A DNA stretch of 64,000 nt from Rubrobacter marinus (GTDB lineage: Bacteria; Actinomycetota; Rubrobacteria; Rubrobacterales; Rubrobacteraceae): the NCBI RefSeq assembly GCF_011492965.1, contig NZ_CP045122.1, positions 124,001-188,000 of the forward strand. The letters run 5' to 3'. How positions within the stretch are numbered: the stretch's first letter is position 1; the number at the start of each line of letters is the position of its first letter. The position numbers and the translations under genes are program-made. Shown piece after piece: positions 45,136 to 54,860 of this stretch. The notes beneath the pieces were generated by a model. It worked only from the letters and a program-made list of their open reading frames with translations. It was not told where the DNA came from and searched no databases.

Positions 45136-45549
45136 TCAAGTTGCCGAGTCGATCCTCGTCCCAACGATGGCGTTGGCCAGCTCGGCGACGTCCCGGCTGG
45201 CCTCGACCGCCGCCGCGTCCGCGCCCGAGTCCTTACGAATCTGCTCGATGTCGGCCCTCATGAAATCCTCCTCGTCCGCGAAGAGCACCACCCTCCCGAC
45301 CCCCGCCAGGCGAAGGGCCAGGACGAGCGAGGCGGGCGAGCACCCGTCCCCGGCCGCCTCGCCGATCGCGGGGTCCACCACCGCGACGTCGGGGCCGAGC
45401 TCGGAGGCCAGCCGCAGGGCTCCGTCGCCCGTACGGGCCTCTCCTACGACCTTGACCGGCACCGAAGGCCTCCACCGGTCGGGGTGCTCGCCTTGGAGGA
45501 GCTCCTTCAGGCCGTAGCGCCTTACGGGTTGGGAGTCCGCAAGGAGCAC
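45136..45549 (-). CDS. response-regulator receiver-like protein without output domain
   Basis: About 137 residues from GTG 45549 (frame is open further upstream to 45780, so the start is uncertain). It follows the receiver fold: LLADSQPVRRYGLKELLQGE, VPVKVVGEARTGDGALRLAS, ELGPDVAVVDPAIGE with the phosphorylatable Asp, and VGRVVLFADEEDFMRADIEQ where the conserved Thr/Ser would be. The helix after that ends in VEASRDVAELANAIVGTRID. There is no DNA-binding domain, so it may act as a stand-alone receiver or as a degenerate one. It lies 23 bases upstream of ruvC on the same strand. Confidence 0.6.
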   Translation of the reverse strand: MLLADSQPVRRYGLKELLQGEHPDRWRPSVPVKVVGEARTGDGALRLASELGPDVAVVDPAIGEAAGDGCSPASLVLALRLAGVGRVVLFADEEDFMRADIEQIRKDSGADAAAVEASRDVAELANAIVGTRIDSAT

Positions 45550-45924
45550 GGTGAGGGGGAGCTCCCGAGTGTCCGGGCCGTTCAACGCGGCCGTTGGAGG
45601 CACAGGACCACCACGGACCGAGGTGGTCCCGTGCCCTGCGTCGGGTTCCCGATGATCGTTCTTCCTCCCTCTGTTGCGCGCCGTATGTCCGGCCCTTTCG
45701 TTCGATGGTAACGGAAACGGGCTCGCTTCCGCGGCGAGCGACAATCGAAAGCCTCGCGGCGGGGTGGGCCGTGCAAGCACGGCGCCTTCCGGGCTTTAGA
45801 AGGGAAGGAGGGCGTGAGGGTGCCGGCGCCCTCCGGGCGGCGTCCGACGGGGGTCTCATTACCTATGTGGGGCACGCGGAACAGCGGTCAGGTCGTCACG
45901 GCCAACACCAAAGCCCCGCGAGGG
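45550..45924. other. intergenic region, nothing recognised
   Basis: About 375 bases. The minus-strand frame of the receiver gene stays open to 45780 but its codons (Arg/Pro-rich) do not look coding. No other feature was recognised. Confidence 0.35.
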
Positions 45925-46220
45925 CTACGAACCCGATCCCTGCGCACAAGGTAACGAGCTGGGGGAGCAGACCGTCTTATCTAGCATCGGAGACTGCCGC
46001 CCCGCGACCCGGCGGACCGCTATCGTGAGGAGAACACACATCCCGAGAGCTGAGGCGGCGAGTTCGGTGAGCATGTATTCGACGAACCCGAACGACTCCG
46101 AGCCACGCGCGAAGTACAGGACGAGCGCGACCAGGCCCAGGACGGCGGCATCTTGGATCCGTGAAATCCGGGAGCCACTTCGATCCCCACGCTCACCGTT
46201 TTGCGTTCTCAGGTGCTCAT
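45925..46220 (-). pseudogene. small two-helix membrane protein, one frameshift as sequenced
   Basis: About 98 residues. Starting at ATG 46220, one base must be added near 46211 to pass a TGA; then the frame is open: RTQNGERGDRSGSRISRIQD, a helix AAVLGLVALVLYFARG, a short loop and a second helix MLTELAASALGMCVLLTIAV. The C-terminal tail is basic and contains two Cys. An AGGAGG lies very close to the ATG. A TATAAG box is present upstream on the minus strand. Function unknown. Confidence 0.45.
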
Positions 46221-46484
46221 ACCTCCTTCCCTCACGGTTCCCGAAGCCCTTATACAAAAAAGAAACGCCCAACCCTGCGCTGCGGGTCATGCTACACCAC
46301 GGGCTGGTGGCAACCCTACCGCGATCTCGAGCTCGTGAAAGAGGCCGAGGGCAAAGGGTAGGAGCGCGATGCGGAACGACACGGGCGCACCGGGTACAAG
46401 ATGGAGCAGCTACTAACGGAGCTCGGCGAGCCGATCGCGGTCTCCGGCGACCGCGTGGAGTAGACCCTGAGCGCGAGACGTCGT

Positions 46485-47612
46485 CTACTTCAGCCGGTAA
46501 GCGGACCCGCCACCGGTTGAAGCGGCAGAGCCGCCGTCTTCCTCGTCTGCTTCCCATAGGCTCGCGGGTACCTCGGCCGCATAGGAGAGCGCCGAAAGAA
46601 CCTGCCTGCCGAGTTTTGCGGAGCCGGCATCTAGCACCCCAACCTGCAACTTTGGAGCGTCTTCACTGCCCAAGCCCTGCCCAAACAGCTTGTAGTCCAG
46701 TGCCTGCGGTACCGTAGAAGCAGCAGCCGGCTGAGAGATCAATGCCCCCACGACGCCGACAATCTCTTCGGTGTACTCCGGCGAGGGCAGGTCCTCGAAG
46801 AAATCAGTGTCCAAGGCCAGCTTCGCCAACTGACGCGCCTTGTTGGGGGGGACATCCCCGAAGGTAAGCCTCTTACGAGCATACTCGGACCACTCCTCCT
46901 CGGGGGTCCATTTGGTCTCGCAGGCGAAGCGTACCAACATCACCCCGGCGACAACGGCGGCGTTGTAGCACGTGCGCAGCCTGAGCCAGCGCGCCTCCTC
47001 AGGCCCCTCGTCCGCCCGCTTGCCTACGGATGAGAGCGTCTGGATGATGCGGTTGAGGTTGGTGAGCGGATGGCCTACGAGCAGCATTTGACGTAGCTTG
47101 AGTTCTTCCTTGGCAAGCTCTCTTACCAAGTCGCCGTCCTGCTGCTGAACGCGCTGCTTCCTCAGCGTCGTCAGCCGGTCGAGCGCGGGGTCGGCTTCGC
47201 CGTAGGGCGAATAGGACAACTCACCGTCCGCTGCCTTGCCGGAGACTTCTCTCGTCTCCACAATTTCCACGCCTCCCTGCGCGCTGAACTCCCTAGCTTG
47301 CCACGGCACGCGGGGCAGCACCACCACCGCGCGATCGACGCGGGCGAAGGAGGCGAGGCCGCGGGTCCATAACACCCTCTCGTACGGCTTGGGCCTCTTG
47401 CGATCCTTACAGTCGGCGATTAGTTTCTCCTCCGCGAGTGGGACGGAGAACCTGATGGCAAGCACGTCGATGTCGGTCACATCGGCGGAGCCCGCCGCAA
47501 CCGCGAGCTTGACGCCCCGTCTCACCAGATAGCCCAAACCCTGGAAGTAAGCCGCCGTTTGCAGCTCCAGCCCCGGGCCCTTTCGCTCGATAGAGCCTCC
47601 GGAAGCACTCAT
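46485..47612 (-). CDS. restriction-endonuclease-like (PD-(D/E)xK) protein, possible defence nuclease
   Basis: A 375-residue protein. The N-terminal 110 residues match the Mrr-type nuclease fold: GLELQTAAYFQGLGYLVRRG with Glu16, DVTDIDVLAIRF with Asp49, and LIADCKDRKRPKPYERVLWT with Asp67-x-Lys69. After that comes a mostly helical region (LVRELAKEELKLRQMLLVGH, EEARWLRLRTCYNAAVVAGV, SEYARKRLTFGDVPPNKARQ) and a Ser/Gly-rich tail. The gene starts with a four-base ATGA overlap with the stop of the gene upstream. The codons are visibly less GC-biased than in surrounding genes, suggesting recent transfer. Together the two genes look like an unnamed nuclease-based system. Confidence 0.75.
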   Translation of the reverse strand: MSASGGSIERKGPGLELQTAAYFQGLGYLVRRGVKLAVAAGSADVTDIDVLAIRFSVPLAEEKLIADCKDRKRPKPYERVLWTRGLASFARVDRAVVVLPRVPWQAREFSAQGGVEIVETREVSGKAADGELSYSPYGEADPALDRLTTLRKQRVQQQDGDLVRELAKEELKLRQMLLVGHPLTNLNRIIQTLSSVGKRADEGPEEARWLRLRTCYNAAVVAGVMLVRFACETKWTPEEEWSEYARKRLTFGDVPPNKARQLAKLALDTDFFEDLPSPEYTEEIVGVVGALISQPAAASTVPQALDYKLFGQGLGSEDAPKLQVGVLDAGSAKLGRQVLSALSYAAEVPASLWEADEEDGGSAASTGGGSAYRLK

Positions 47613-48889
47613 GTTCTGAGCCCCTCCATGAATGCCCTTACCGACTTGGCATCGTGACGCACGATTCGCCTGTAGGCGGCGACTTGCGGGGCCTCGGGGC
47701 CCGTGTAGCCTAGCGGTAGTTGCAGGTTTTGCGGAACGGATCTCGCCGCTATGGTGTCGCTGACGCCCGACTCGAAAAGGTCGAGCACTATCTGCGCTGG
47801 TTCCCGCCTACGGAGTTGCATTGAGAACTGGTTGCCGACTCGGTCGCCGGCCCGCACGGTCCGGATCACTCCGCTGGCCTCAAGGGGCACGTAGTCCTGC
47901 CCTATAGCGGTGCACGGTCCAACCTCCCCCTGGCTCAACAAGCGATCGACGAGCACGGCAGGATCGTTGATGCGTCCCCTGGACACAGTGCTCCTGAGCT
48001 GCCCGTAACGGAACGAGGAGAGCAGCATCTTGGCATGGTGGAAGACGTCATCCTCCAAGTGGGAAGTTTGACTCCCGACGGAAGGCGGGGCGAGCCCGGC
48101 GGACGTCACGAACTCGACGCTGCCGCTAGGGCTAGGAACCTTGGAAACGTCCAGGATACCGAGACCTACTGCCAAGCCCTTGGCAGACTCGGAGAGTCTG
48201 AGTTCATCCAGAGGCATCCCCGGTCGCCGGCCGACTCGCTCTATGGCTTCGTCCAACTCCTCACGGCGCTCATCGGAGAGCATCGGGAGGGCCTTGGCGA
48301 TGCCTTTCACCTTGTCGCCGAATTGGTAGCGGTTGAAGTAAAGCTTTTGGCGCTGGTCTATGGTCTCGGCTACGCCCAGGAGTTCGAACGATGAGACGAG
48401 CTCGATCAGGTGGTCGGCATCCTCCTCGACGAGTAGATCCGAAAGGTACTCCTTGACCTCCGACGAGAGACGGGGACGGAGTAAGCAGAACTCGAGCAAA
48501 TCAGGCAGCACCCTCTCGAACCCGCTCAGCGCAAGCCCCGACAAGATGTCGGAGGTTGTAGCGAGAACACGCTGGCGGCTGAAGGCCAAGACTTCGTACG
48601 TGTTACCAGTAGCGTCCCAATCCAAGCACCCGTAGGCTTTGAGGGTCGGCAGGTAAGAAGTAGTAAGCTCCGGACCACCAATACCGCAGTTCCTCGCGTG
48701 CGTCTTGACCCTACGGAGGCTTAGCTGCTCCGTAGTATCGCCCGACAGCGTGATTAATAGGTTGCCACACTTCCCCGCAAAGTCGATGTTCTCCAGATGT
48801 GATAAGCCGGGGTGGCTCGGGTTAATCTCCGACAGGTGCTTGCTTGTGTTGACTATCCAAGCCCCACGCCTTGAGGGGGAGAGGTCCAT
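47609..48889 (-). CDS. unknown protein, partner of the nuclease-like gene
   Basis: A 426-residue protein without a match I recognise. It is largely helical with short strands: NCGIGGPELTTSYLPTLKAY, CLDWDATGNTYEVLAFSRQR (winged-helix-like), LSSEVKEYLSDLLVEEDADH, LSDERREELDEAIERVGRRP and AKMLLSSFRYGQLRSTVSRG, ending LRRREPAQIVLDLFESGVSD. Several segments look like tandem small helix-turn-helix units, so DNA binding or protein scaffolding is possible. The ATG lies six bases after a TATACT box, with no ribosome site: a leaderless start. It overlaps the nuclease-like gene by four bases and shares its lower GC. A sensor or specificity role is only a guess. Confidence 0.7.
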   Translation of the reverse strand: MDLSPSRRGAWIVNTSKHLSEINPSHPGLSHLENIDFAGKCGNLLITLSGDTTEQLSLRRVKTHARNCGIGGPELTTSYLPTLKAYGCLDWDATGNTYEVLAFSRQRVLATTSDILSGLALSGFERVLPDLLEFCLLRPRLSSEVKEYLSDLLVEEDADHLIELVSSFELLGVAETIDQRQKLYFNRYQFGDKVKGIAKALPMLSDERREELDEAIERVGRRPGMPLDELRLSESAKGLAVGLGILDVSKVPSPSGSVEFVTSAGLAPPSVGSQTSHLEDDVFHHAKMLLSSFRYGQLRSTVSRGRINDPAVLVDRLLSQGEVGPCTAIGQDYVPLEASGVIRTVRAGDRVGNQFSMQLRRREPAQIVLDLFESGVSDTIAARSVPQNLQLPLGYTGPEAPQVAAYRRIVRHDAKSVRAFMEGLRT

Positions 48890-48895
48890 AACATT

Positions 48896-48901
48896 AGTAT
48901 A
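48896..48901 (-). promoter_or_regulatory. leaderless -10 box of the nuclease operon
   Basis: TATACT on the minus strand, six bases (AATGTT), then ATG. The transcript would begin at the start codon. The surrounding DNA (48890-48915) is A/T-rich in contrast to its neighbours. Confidence 0.55.
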
Positions 48902-48913
48902 GCTTAGACATAT

Positions 48914-49144
48914 TCACGCAGCCGAGGTGGGCCCGGAACTGCTGCTTAGAAACGCGTCGCGCTCCCGGGCCTCGGCGACGAGGCACTCGACCAAGTTCGT
49001 CACGGAGGTGTTGCTGTTCTTCGGCAGCTCCGTGAGCACGACGACCGGGATGCGGCCCTCCTCGTCGTAGATCCTTACGCGGCATACCCCTCCCGGGCTT
49101 CAAAGTCTGAAGAAGCCGTGCTCGTAGTCCATGATCTTCTTCAT
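48914..49144 (-). pseudogene. short CRVRIY...SVTN protein with in-frame TGA
   Basis: A 77-codon frame from ATG 49144 to TGA 48914, interrupted by a TGA at 49100-49102 after MKKIMDYEHGFFRL. The remainder, CRVRIYDEEGRIPVVVLTEL then PKNSNTSVTNLVECLVAEAR, is well conserved with the protein at 44101-44523. There is no good internal start after the TGA. Either a base error or a true nonsense mutation is likely. It lies between the nuclease operon and the methyltransferase-helicase gene. Confidence 0.45.
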
Positions 49145-49307
49145 CTCGGGTCCTCCGCCTCTTGTGCGCTCACCGGAAGACCGTCCGGAACCCCGACGGG
49201 TGAAGCGAAGGAGGGGGGTGCCGGAGCCCCGGACGATCGCCCGTCTGGGCGTCCGGGGCCACGGCCCCGCCGGGCGGATGTCGCTGCCCGCCCGGGGCCT
49301 GTTGGGT

Positions 49308-52300
49308 TTAGGCGGCCCGCCGCCGACGTCGCTGCTTGCGCGGCGGGGCCTCGGTCTCGAAGGGCGCGGGGTCGAAGAGGGAGACCTCCTCGAAGGGGCC
49401 AGCCGGGATCTCCGAAACCGGCCTGGGCCGACGCGCGGGTGCTGGGAACGCCCGCGGCGTCTCCGCGCTGGTGCTCGAGGCGGCGCCGAGCGCGGCGAGG
49501 AGGGGCGGCATCTTTCGCCAGGCGGCCAGGACCTCCTCCTCCGGGACGAGGTCCTCGGCGGCGTTGAGGCCAATGCCGCGCCGGCGCATCTCGCGCAGCT
49601 CCTCGTTCCAGTTGACGGGCTTCTCGTCCCTGGGCAAAAACTCGCCGTCGAAGGCCAAGTCGCTGGAGTCGCCCTTCTTCTGCAGCACGCCCCACTTCGT
49701 CTGGGCGATGCTTTGTCGCGGGATGATCACGTAGATGTTGACGGGCTTTTCGCTGGTGAGGCGGTGGACCCTCTCCACGAACTGATCCAGGACGAACCAC
49801 GAGTCCGGCAGGCCGAGCAACGCGACCGAGGAGGCCGCCTCCAGGGAGTGCCCGAGCTTGAGGGCCTGCACGCCCGCGCACAGCACCTGCGCGTCGCCCT
49901 CGGCGAACTCCCGCACGGCGCGGGCCCGCTTCTTCGGGCTCTTGGTTTGGGTGGTGCGCTCGGCCCCCTCGCCCCTTACCTCGGTGATGTGGTTGGCGCA
50001 CACGCCCTTCTCCGCGAGCGCGCCCGCAACGAACGGGCCGAGGTCCTTCAAGCAGGAGCCGACGAGCACCTTCTCGCCGCATCCCGCGCGCTCGAGGACG
50101 ATCTCCAGGAGCTTGAGCATGGCCGGGGTCCAGTTCGACGGTTCGCCCAAAGTCGCGCGCGCCGCGGGCCACTCCAGGGTGGCCGGGTCCCACCCGGGCA
50201 TCGTCGCCGCGGCCTCCAGCCTCCAGCGCTGGCCGAGGCCCGCCGCCCACTTCTCCACGAGGCCTTCCCTGACCAAGGGGTGTCCAGGGTAGCGCCACGC
50301 GAAGTAGTCGGGGAAATTCTTCAGCCAGTAGGCGTGCATCTTCTGCTGCAGGACCCCCATCGGCACCTCTATCGGATGGTACGTCAAGGGGACCAAAGGC
50401 TCGCCGGTCTGCTCCTTGCGGCAGCGGCTGACCGACGGCTGGGTGATGCGCCAGAACTGGGAGACGTTCGTGAGGATCGGGAGGGTCTTCTTTCGGACCT
50501 TCAGGTGCTCCTCGCCGTCCTCCCTGCGGCCGTGCAACACCTCCTGGACGTTGAACTCCTCGGCGTAGCGCTGGCTGCCGTCGTAGCCGTAGGGGAAGGC
50601 GACGCTTCCGCCGCCGAACGCCCACCAGAAAGCCCAGAAGGTGTCCTTGGCGTAATTTTTCTGCGGCGTGCCGGTGCCGCCGTAGTTGTGGGCGCCGCCC
50701 TGGCGCCTGGTGCCGCGGGCCAGAGCCCTCAGGGCCTCGGACTTCTGGGAGTCGCCGCTTATCTCCGTGAGCTCGTCGACGCACTTGACGCCGTCGCGGA
50801 AGGCATTGGTGAGGTGGGATGCTGCGGGCTTGACCCTGAGGCGGGTGTGGACGTAGCCGCAGCCCTTGAGGACGCATCCGGCGCCCCCTCCCCCGGACTC
50901 GCACGCGCGACCGTGGGTGACGCAGTACTTCGTTGCGGTGCAGACCTCGCCGTTCCAGCCGGCGTCGGTGTCGGCCGCGCACTTCGGGCAGCGGTCGTGG
51001 GTGGTGACGGCGGCGGCGAGGTCCGGGTCGTCGAGGTAGTGGACGTAGGGATCCGCCTCTTCGTGGCCCTTTGCAGCGTTCTTTGGGTCGGCCTCGGGTT
51101 GGGCCGCGCGTCGCTTCTCCTGCTTGTAGTCGTACAGGCGTAAGGCGAGGGCCGTGCGCCCGTCGACGATCGCCTCCGGGAGCGTCTCGCGCTTGCGCCC
51201 GACGCGGGAGAGGGCCTCGAAGTGCGTGATGAAGCAGCGGGTCTCTTCGGGGTTGTCGCGGATCTCGCGGGCCACGCGGCGGGCGTCCTGAGGGCTCCCG
51301 ATCACCTCGAAACGCTCGCCGAAGAACTTCTCCCGCTGGGCCTGCCATTGGGGTATGAGGTCTTGCGGGACGCAGAAGAGCTCCTGCGGGGCGGCGCCCA
51401 GGCGGATCTCGGCCTTGGAGATCGTCATGAGCTGGTAGCTCTTCCCCAAGCCTTGCTTGTGTCCGAGGACGCCGCGCCTCTTGACCAGGAGGCGCGAGTC
51501 GTGGTCGAGCTGGAAGGGCTTGAGGGCAAGGTCGGTGCCCTCGAGGCCGTAGTCGCGCTGAATGTCCGCGAGGACTCGGCGGTTCTTCTCGACGAGCTCG
51601 GGGTGGCGGCTCGCAACGCAGCCGGGGTCGGGCAGCTCGAAGTGCTCGAGGAGGTACGCCGCCGATTCTTTCGACTCGTCGAAGGTGTGGGCCCGGTTGC
51701 CGGAGTTGTCGTGGGTCCCTATGGTGATCTTCAGGAGGCGCCGGATGAGGGTGAACTTCCGCTTCTCGGGGTGCCGTCCCTCTTCTCGACGATCCTCTCC
51801 TCGACCTCCTCTTCGGGGCGCGACTCCGTCCTGAGGTCGTACTCCTTCCCGGCGACGAAGCCGTGCTCGGGTCGTCCTTGGTGCAGCGGATCTTCTCGAG
51901 GTCCGTGAGCCAGCCCAACCTCATGTGGCTTCGGACGGGGAAGAGGGGCGTGTTGATGCGCAGGGCCTCGGCTACGGCGCGCTCGGCGCGGGCCTTGAGC
52001 TCCGGGGAGAGGGAGAGGACGCCCTCGGCCTCCAGCTCCGCGAGGGCGCGGTAGCTTTTCGGGTTCTGGCCAAAGTAGCCCGCGTTCTGGCCGTGGAGGT
52101 GCTCGACCTCGTGCTTGCGCTTCCTCTCGGAGAGGACGAGCCTCGCGTAGGGACGGGGGAGGGCCACCACCTTCTGGCCGCGCAAGGAGACGTCGTGATC
52201 GCCCCTGAGGGCGTCCCTCCCCTCGGCGTCGGCGCGGGTCCTCCGGCGGGCCTCCTGGGCGACGGCGCGGAAGGCGGTGGGGAGCCCTTCGTCCCCGTTG

Positions 52301-53166
52301 CGGAGGACGATGCCGCAGCGCTTGGCCCTCGCGGCGGTAACGTCGTAGGCCAGGTCCGGAAGGTCGTTTTTGGGCGCCGAGAGGCGCAAGGGCTCGGGCC
52401 GCACGCGGTTGCCGGGGGGCACGAAGAAGGCGATCGAGCACGGCAGCGCGACGCCGTCGAAGAGCGCGCCACTCACGTCGACCACGGCGTAGATGCCCCG
52501 GGCCTCCGGCAGGGGCATGATCTCCCGCGCGAGGCGCTCGGTTCCGAGCACGATCGCGCCCTGGCCCAAGGGCGCGAGCAGGTCCAGCGCCCAGAGGTAG
52601 GCGAGGATCGTGGAGTTTTTCGCGGCGGCGGAACGGGAGGCGTCGCGCCAGGGGAGGCCGAACGGGGGGTTGGCGACCACGGCCGGCCAGCGGAGGCCCG
52701 CCGCGCGGAGCATGGGAACGACCCTCTGGACGTCGCCCCAGGCCGCGCGGTAACGGACGCCACGGGGCTCTCCCGCACCTCCCTGGTGCGCGTCCGTTTC
52801 CCCCGTCCTCCGGGTGCCGGCTTCCGCCGTCGCGGCTCGGACGTGGTCGCGGTCTATCTCTATGCCGTAGCGGGCGCGCACGTCGAAGTGTGCGAGGAGG
52901 TTGCCGGCACCCGCGGTGGGGTCGAGGACGGCGTCGACGGGGCCGAAGACGTCGGCGACGAGCCGGGCGGCGGGTTCCGGGGTAAACCACTGCTGGAGGC
53001 CCACGGTCGAGGAGCCGCCGCGGTGCTTCTTCAGGACGGAGCGGGAGGAGTCTAAGACCTCGTCGGTCAGGGCGCCGCCGAAGAGCGAGCCGTGCTTCTC
53101 CGTGGGACGCTCCGGTTGCGGGGACGTTTCTTCGTGGGGGACGGGGTCGAAGGCGCGTTGGGTCAT
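49308..53166 (-). pseudogene. DNA N6-adenine methyltransferase-SNF2-like helicase fusion, two frameshifts as sequenced
   Basis: Reconstructed as about 1286 residues. N-terminal methyltransferase: DAVLDPTAGAGNLLAHFDVR (cofactor site), GIEIDRDHVRAA, and VVANPPFGLPW (catalytic N-P-P-F of adenine methylases). One C is missing near 51875 (KDDP/EHGFVAGKEY) and one near 51772 (DGTP/EKRKFTLIRRLL). The second half is a superfamily 2 motor: Walker A GHKQGLGKSYQL, DEL box in GVKCVDELTEI, GGTGTPQKN, and motif VI-like LDQFVERVHRL. A Cys/His cluster (CPKCAADTD, CTATKYCVTHGRAC) sits between. Such giant enzymes occur on conjugative plasmids and phages, in anti-restriction or DNA-modification roles. It ends a long minus-strand run of genes. 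Confidence 0.85.
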
Positions 53167-53296
53167 CGGGCCGGGTCGCTCCTTTCGCGAAGTCGTGGGG
53201 TGCTCCTTGCGCGAGAACGGAGGCCCGAAGGGCCGAGCGTCCTCCCCTTTCGGGGACGCTCGGCCCGGGGTCGATGGGGGACGGGTTGTTGCGGGA

Positions 53297-53614
53297 TCAG
53301 AAGAGCATCGGCTGGGCGCCGTCGCGCCCGTCGGGCGGCCGCTCGCGAGGCTTGGGCCGCGCGGCGGCTGGGCGCCGCCGGGTGGGGGCAGGACCGCTGG
53401 GCGTCGAGGCCGGGTTTTCGGCGGGCGCGCTGCGGGGGCCCACGCCACCTCGGCGGCCGGCGACGCGCGAGGTGTGGTGGACCGGGTTCTCCACGTTGCT
53501 CAGCGGGCTCCCGGAGGGGGTCAGGCACGGGGATCCGGGTGCCTGCCCGCAATCGGGACAAGCCCTGGTTCGGGGCTCGTGGCCTGCTTGGGGCCGTTCT
53601 TCTTTTGCGCTCAT
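53297..53614 (-). CDS. zinc-ribbon small protein
   Basis: A 105-residue protein whose ATG at 53614 overlaps the stop of the gene upstream by four bases. RACPDCGQAPGSPCLTPSGS and PLSNVENPVHHTSRVAG give C-x2-C...C plus His-Arg, a zinc-finger pattern well known from actinobacterial plasmid and phage proteins. The C-terminal half is Pro/Arg-rich and disordered, ending DGAQPMLF. The function is unknown; it probably binds nucleic acid or a partner protein of the element. Confidence 0.6.
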   Translation of the reverse strand: MSAKEERPQAGHEPRTRACPDCGQAPGSPCLTPSGSPLSNVENPVHHTSRVAGRRGGVGPRSAPAENPASTPSGPAPTRRRPAAARPKPRERPPDGRDGAQPMLF

Positions 53615-54252
53615 CGGGGGGAAGTCTCCTTCGGCGGGTGGGACGGGACGTCGGGCGAAGTAGCTCCGGCGGCGCCGTAATACTCCGGCTTCTCCCGAAG
53701 TGCTTCGGCGTAGAACAGATCGGCGAAGAGGGGGTACTTCTTCTCCAGACGGGCCTTGAGCCTCTTGCGCCTGATGCTCTGCTTCGAAGCCAAAGGGAGC
53801 TCGCGCCGCGGCGGCTCGACGAAGCCCACGCAGTGGGACCAGCCGGAGCCGAGGCCGCCCAGATTCTCCAGCTTCTCGAGGATGGCGGACGGGGTGGAGG
53901 AATCCTCGTAGGGGACCTCGACGTAGAGTTGTTGCCGTTCCATCCCGTCGGGGGGGTCGGTGTAGGGGTTGCCCCATTCGACCGCGTGTTGCCGCTTGAG
54001 GGTCGTGGCACGGCGCTCTACGGGACAAACTCGGGTAGATCCCGCGGGTGCGCGCCCAGGCGAGCAGGTCGCGCAAGGGTCCTCGGGGCCAAACACGTAG
54101 ACCTCGACGTCCCAGTCGTCGAAGTGCACGGTGGTCTTGAGGCCGCGGGCACCTGCCTCGTCGAGGAGGTCGGCTTGCTTCTTCGCGTTCTCGGCGATCT
54201 CCCGGGGCTGTTCTCCGAGAACGCGCATGGAATGGAAGAGCGCACTGGGCAC
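53611..54252 (-). CDS. hypothetical protein
   Basis: A 213-residue protein from GTG 54252 (AGGAGT eight bases before). It has an N-terminal helix (REIAENAKKQADLLDEAGAR), a beta segment KTTVHFDDWDVEVYVFGPED, four Cys in a short loop region (CATCSPGRAP...RVCP), then GMERQQLYVEVPYEDSSTPS and a basic helical end (SIRRKRLKARLEKKYPLFAD). I recognise no family. It overlaps the zinc-ribbon gene by four bases and follows the small gene at 54260 by eight, so the three are coupled. Confidence 0.6.
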   Translation of the reverse strand: MPSALFHSMRVLGEQPREIAENAKKQADLLDEAGARGLKTTVHFDDWDVEVYVFGPEDPCATCSPGRAPAGSTRVCPVERRATTLKRQHAVEWGNPYTDPPDGMERQQLYVEVPYEDSSTPSAILEKLENLGGLGSGWSHCVGFVEPPRRELPLASKQSIRRKRLKARLEKKYPLFADLFYAEALREKPEYYGAAGATSPDVPSHPPKETSPR

Positions 54253-54259
54253 GGTGGGG

Positions 54260-54520
54260 CTACTCCTTCGGTTCGATGGCGGCGCTTGGATCGATCGTCT
54301 CGTCGGTCGGGTTCTCCACCTCCAGACGCTCGAAGACCACCCCGAGCTCATCGAGAGCGAGCCGCGCTTCTACGACTGCCTCCTCGGCCGAGTAGTAGGA
54401 GAAGCCGACGAGGGCCGAGAAGGACTTGCCGGGGAGGAGGATCTCCGCCTCGTAGGGGTGCGAGCCGTCCGACAGCATCTCGCCGACCCTGACGGTGGCT
54501 TTGAGGGTTTGTGCGTGCAC
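54260..54520 (-). CDS. hypothetical small protein
   Basis: An 86-residue protein starting at GTG 54520 with GGAG at eight bases. It reads TLKATVRVGEMLSDGSHPYE, ILLPGKSFSALVGFSYYSAE and VVEARLALDELGVVFERLEV, an alpha/beta pattern like a small ferredoxin-like domain, and ends in an acidic tail. No family recognised. It lies two bases before the next gene upstream. Confidence 0.6.
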   Translation of the reverse strand: MHAQTLKATVRVGEMLSDGSHPYEAEILLPGKSFSALVGFSYYSAEEAVVEARLALDELGVVFERLEVENPTDETIDPSAAIEPKE

Positions 54521-54521
54521 G

Positions 54522-54860
54522 TTATGTGCTCCTCTTCGTGCCGGGGACCGCGGACGTCGTCGCGGGCGTGACACGGTGCTCCGGGGGAACGAACTTCTTG
54601 GCGGAGGTCCCGCGTGGCCGCGGGCCGGCCTGCGTGCCCTTCGTGCGGCGGCAGCGGGATCTGCTGCGCCTGTTGAAGCGGGCGAGGGCGCAGACGTGAC
54701 GGGTCGGCGTGTCCCCCTCGGCCCCGGAGACGACGTGGGGACCGGAGAGCCAAAACTCCGTCCCGGAGCCGTCGGAGCCGAGGTAAGCCGCTCTGGGCCG
54801 CGCCGTCGCGGGCGACCCCTTTCGTGCGGTTGCATCGGGAGGGAACTTCGGGGACCCCAT
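54522..54860 (-). CDS. hypothetical small basic protein
   Basis: A 112-residue protein; its ATG overlaps the stop of the DUF6744-like gene upstream (TGATG). Composition is basic, with KGSPATARPRAAYLGSDGSG, TEFWLSGPHVVSGAEGDTPT and RHVCALARFNRRSRSRCRRT. The W-x-S-G-P-H-V-V segment may be a short beta domain. Arg-rich ends suggest nucleic-acid contact. Family unknown; the frame could be partly wrong if bases are missing here. Confidence 0.5.
   Translation of the reverse strand: MGSPKFPPDATARKGSPATARPRAAYLGSDGSGTEFWLSGPHVVSGAEGDTPTRHVCALARFNRRSRSRCRRTKGTQAGPRPRGTSAKKFVPPEHRVTPATTSAVPGTKRST

Noticed and set aside
49141..53448. A single 1435-codon minus-strand frame.
   Set aside because: Only its first third (methyltransferase) is real; the rest is out of frame with the helicase, and its C-terminal half is Arg/Pro/Gly-rich noise caused by the missing bases.
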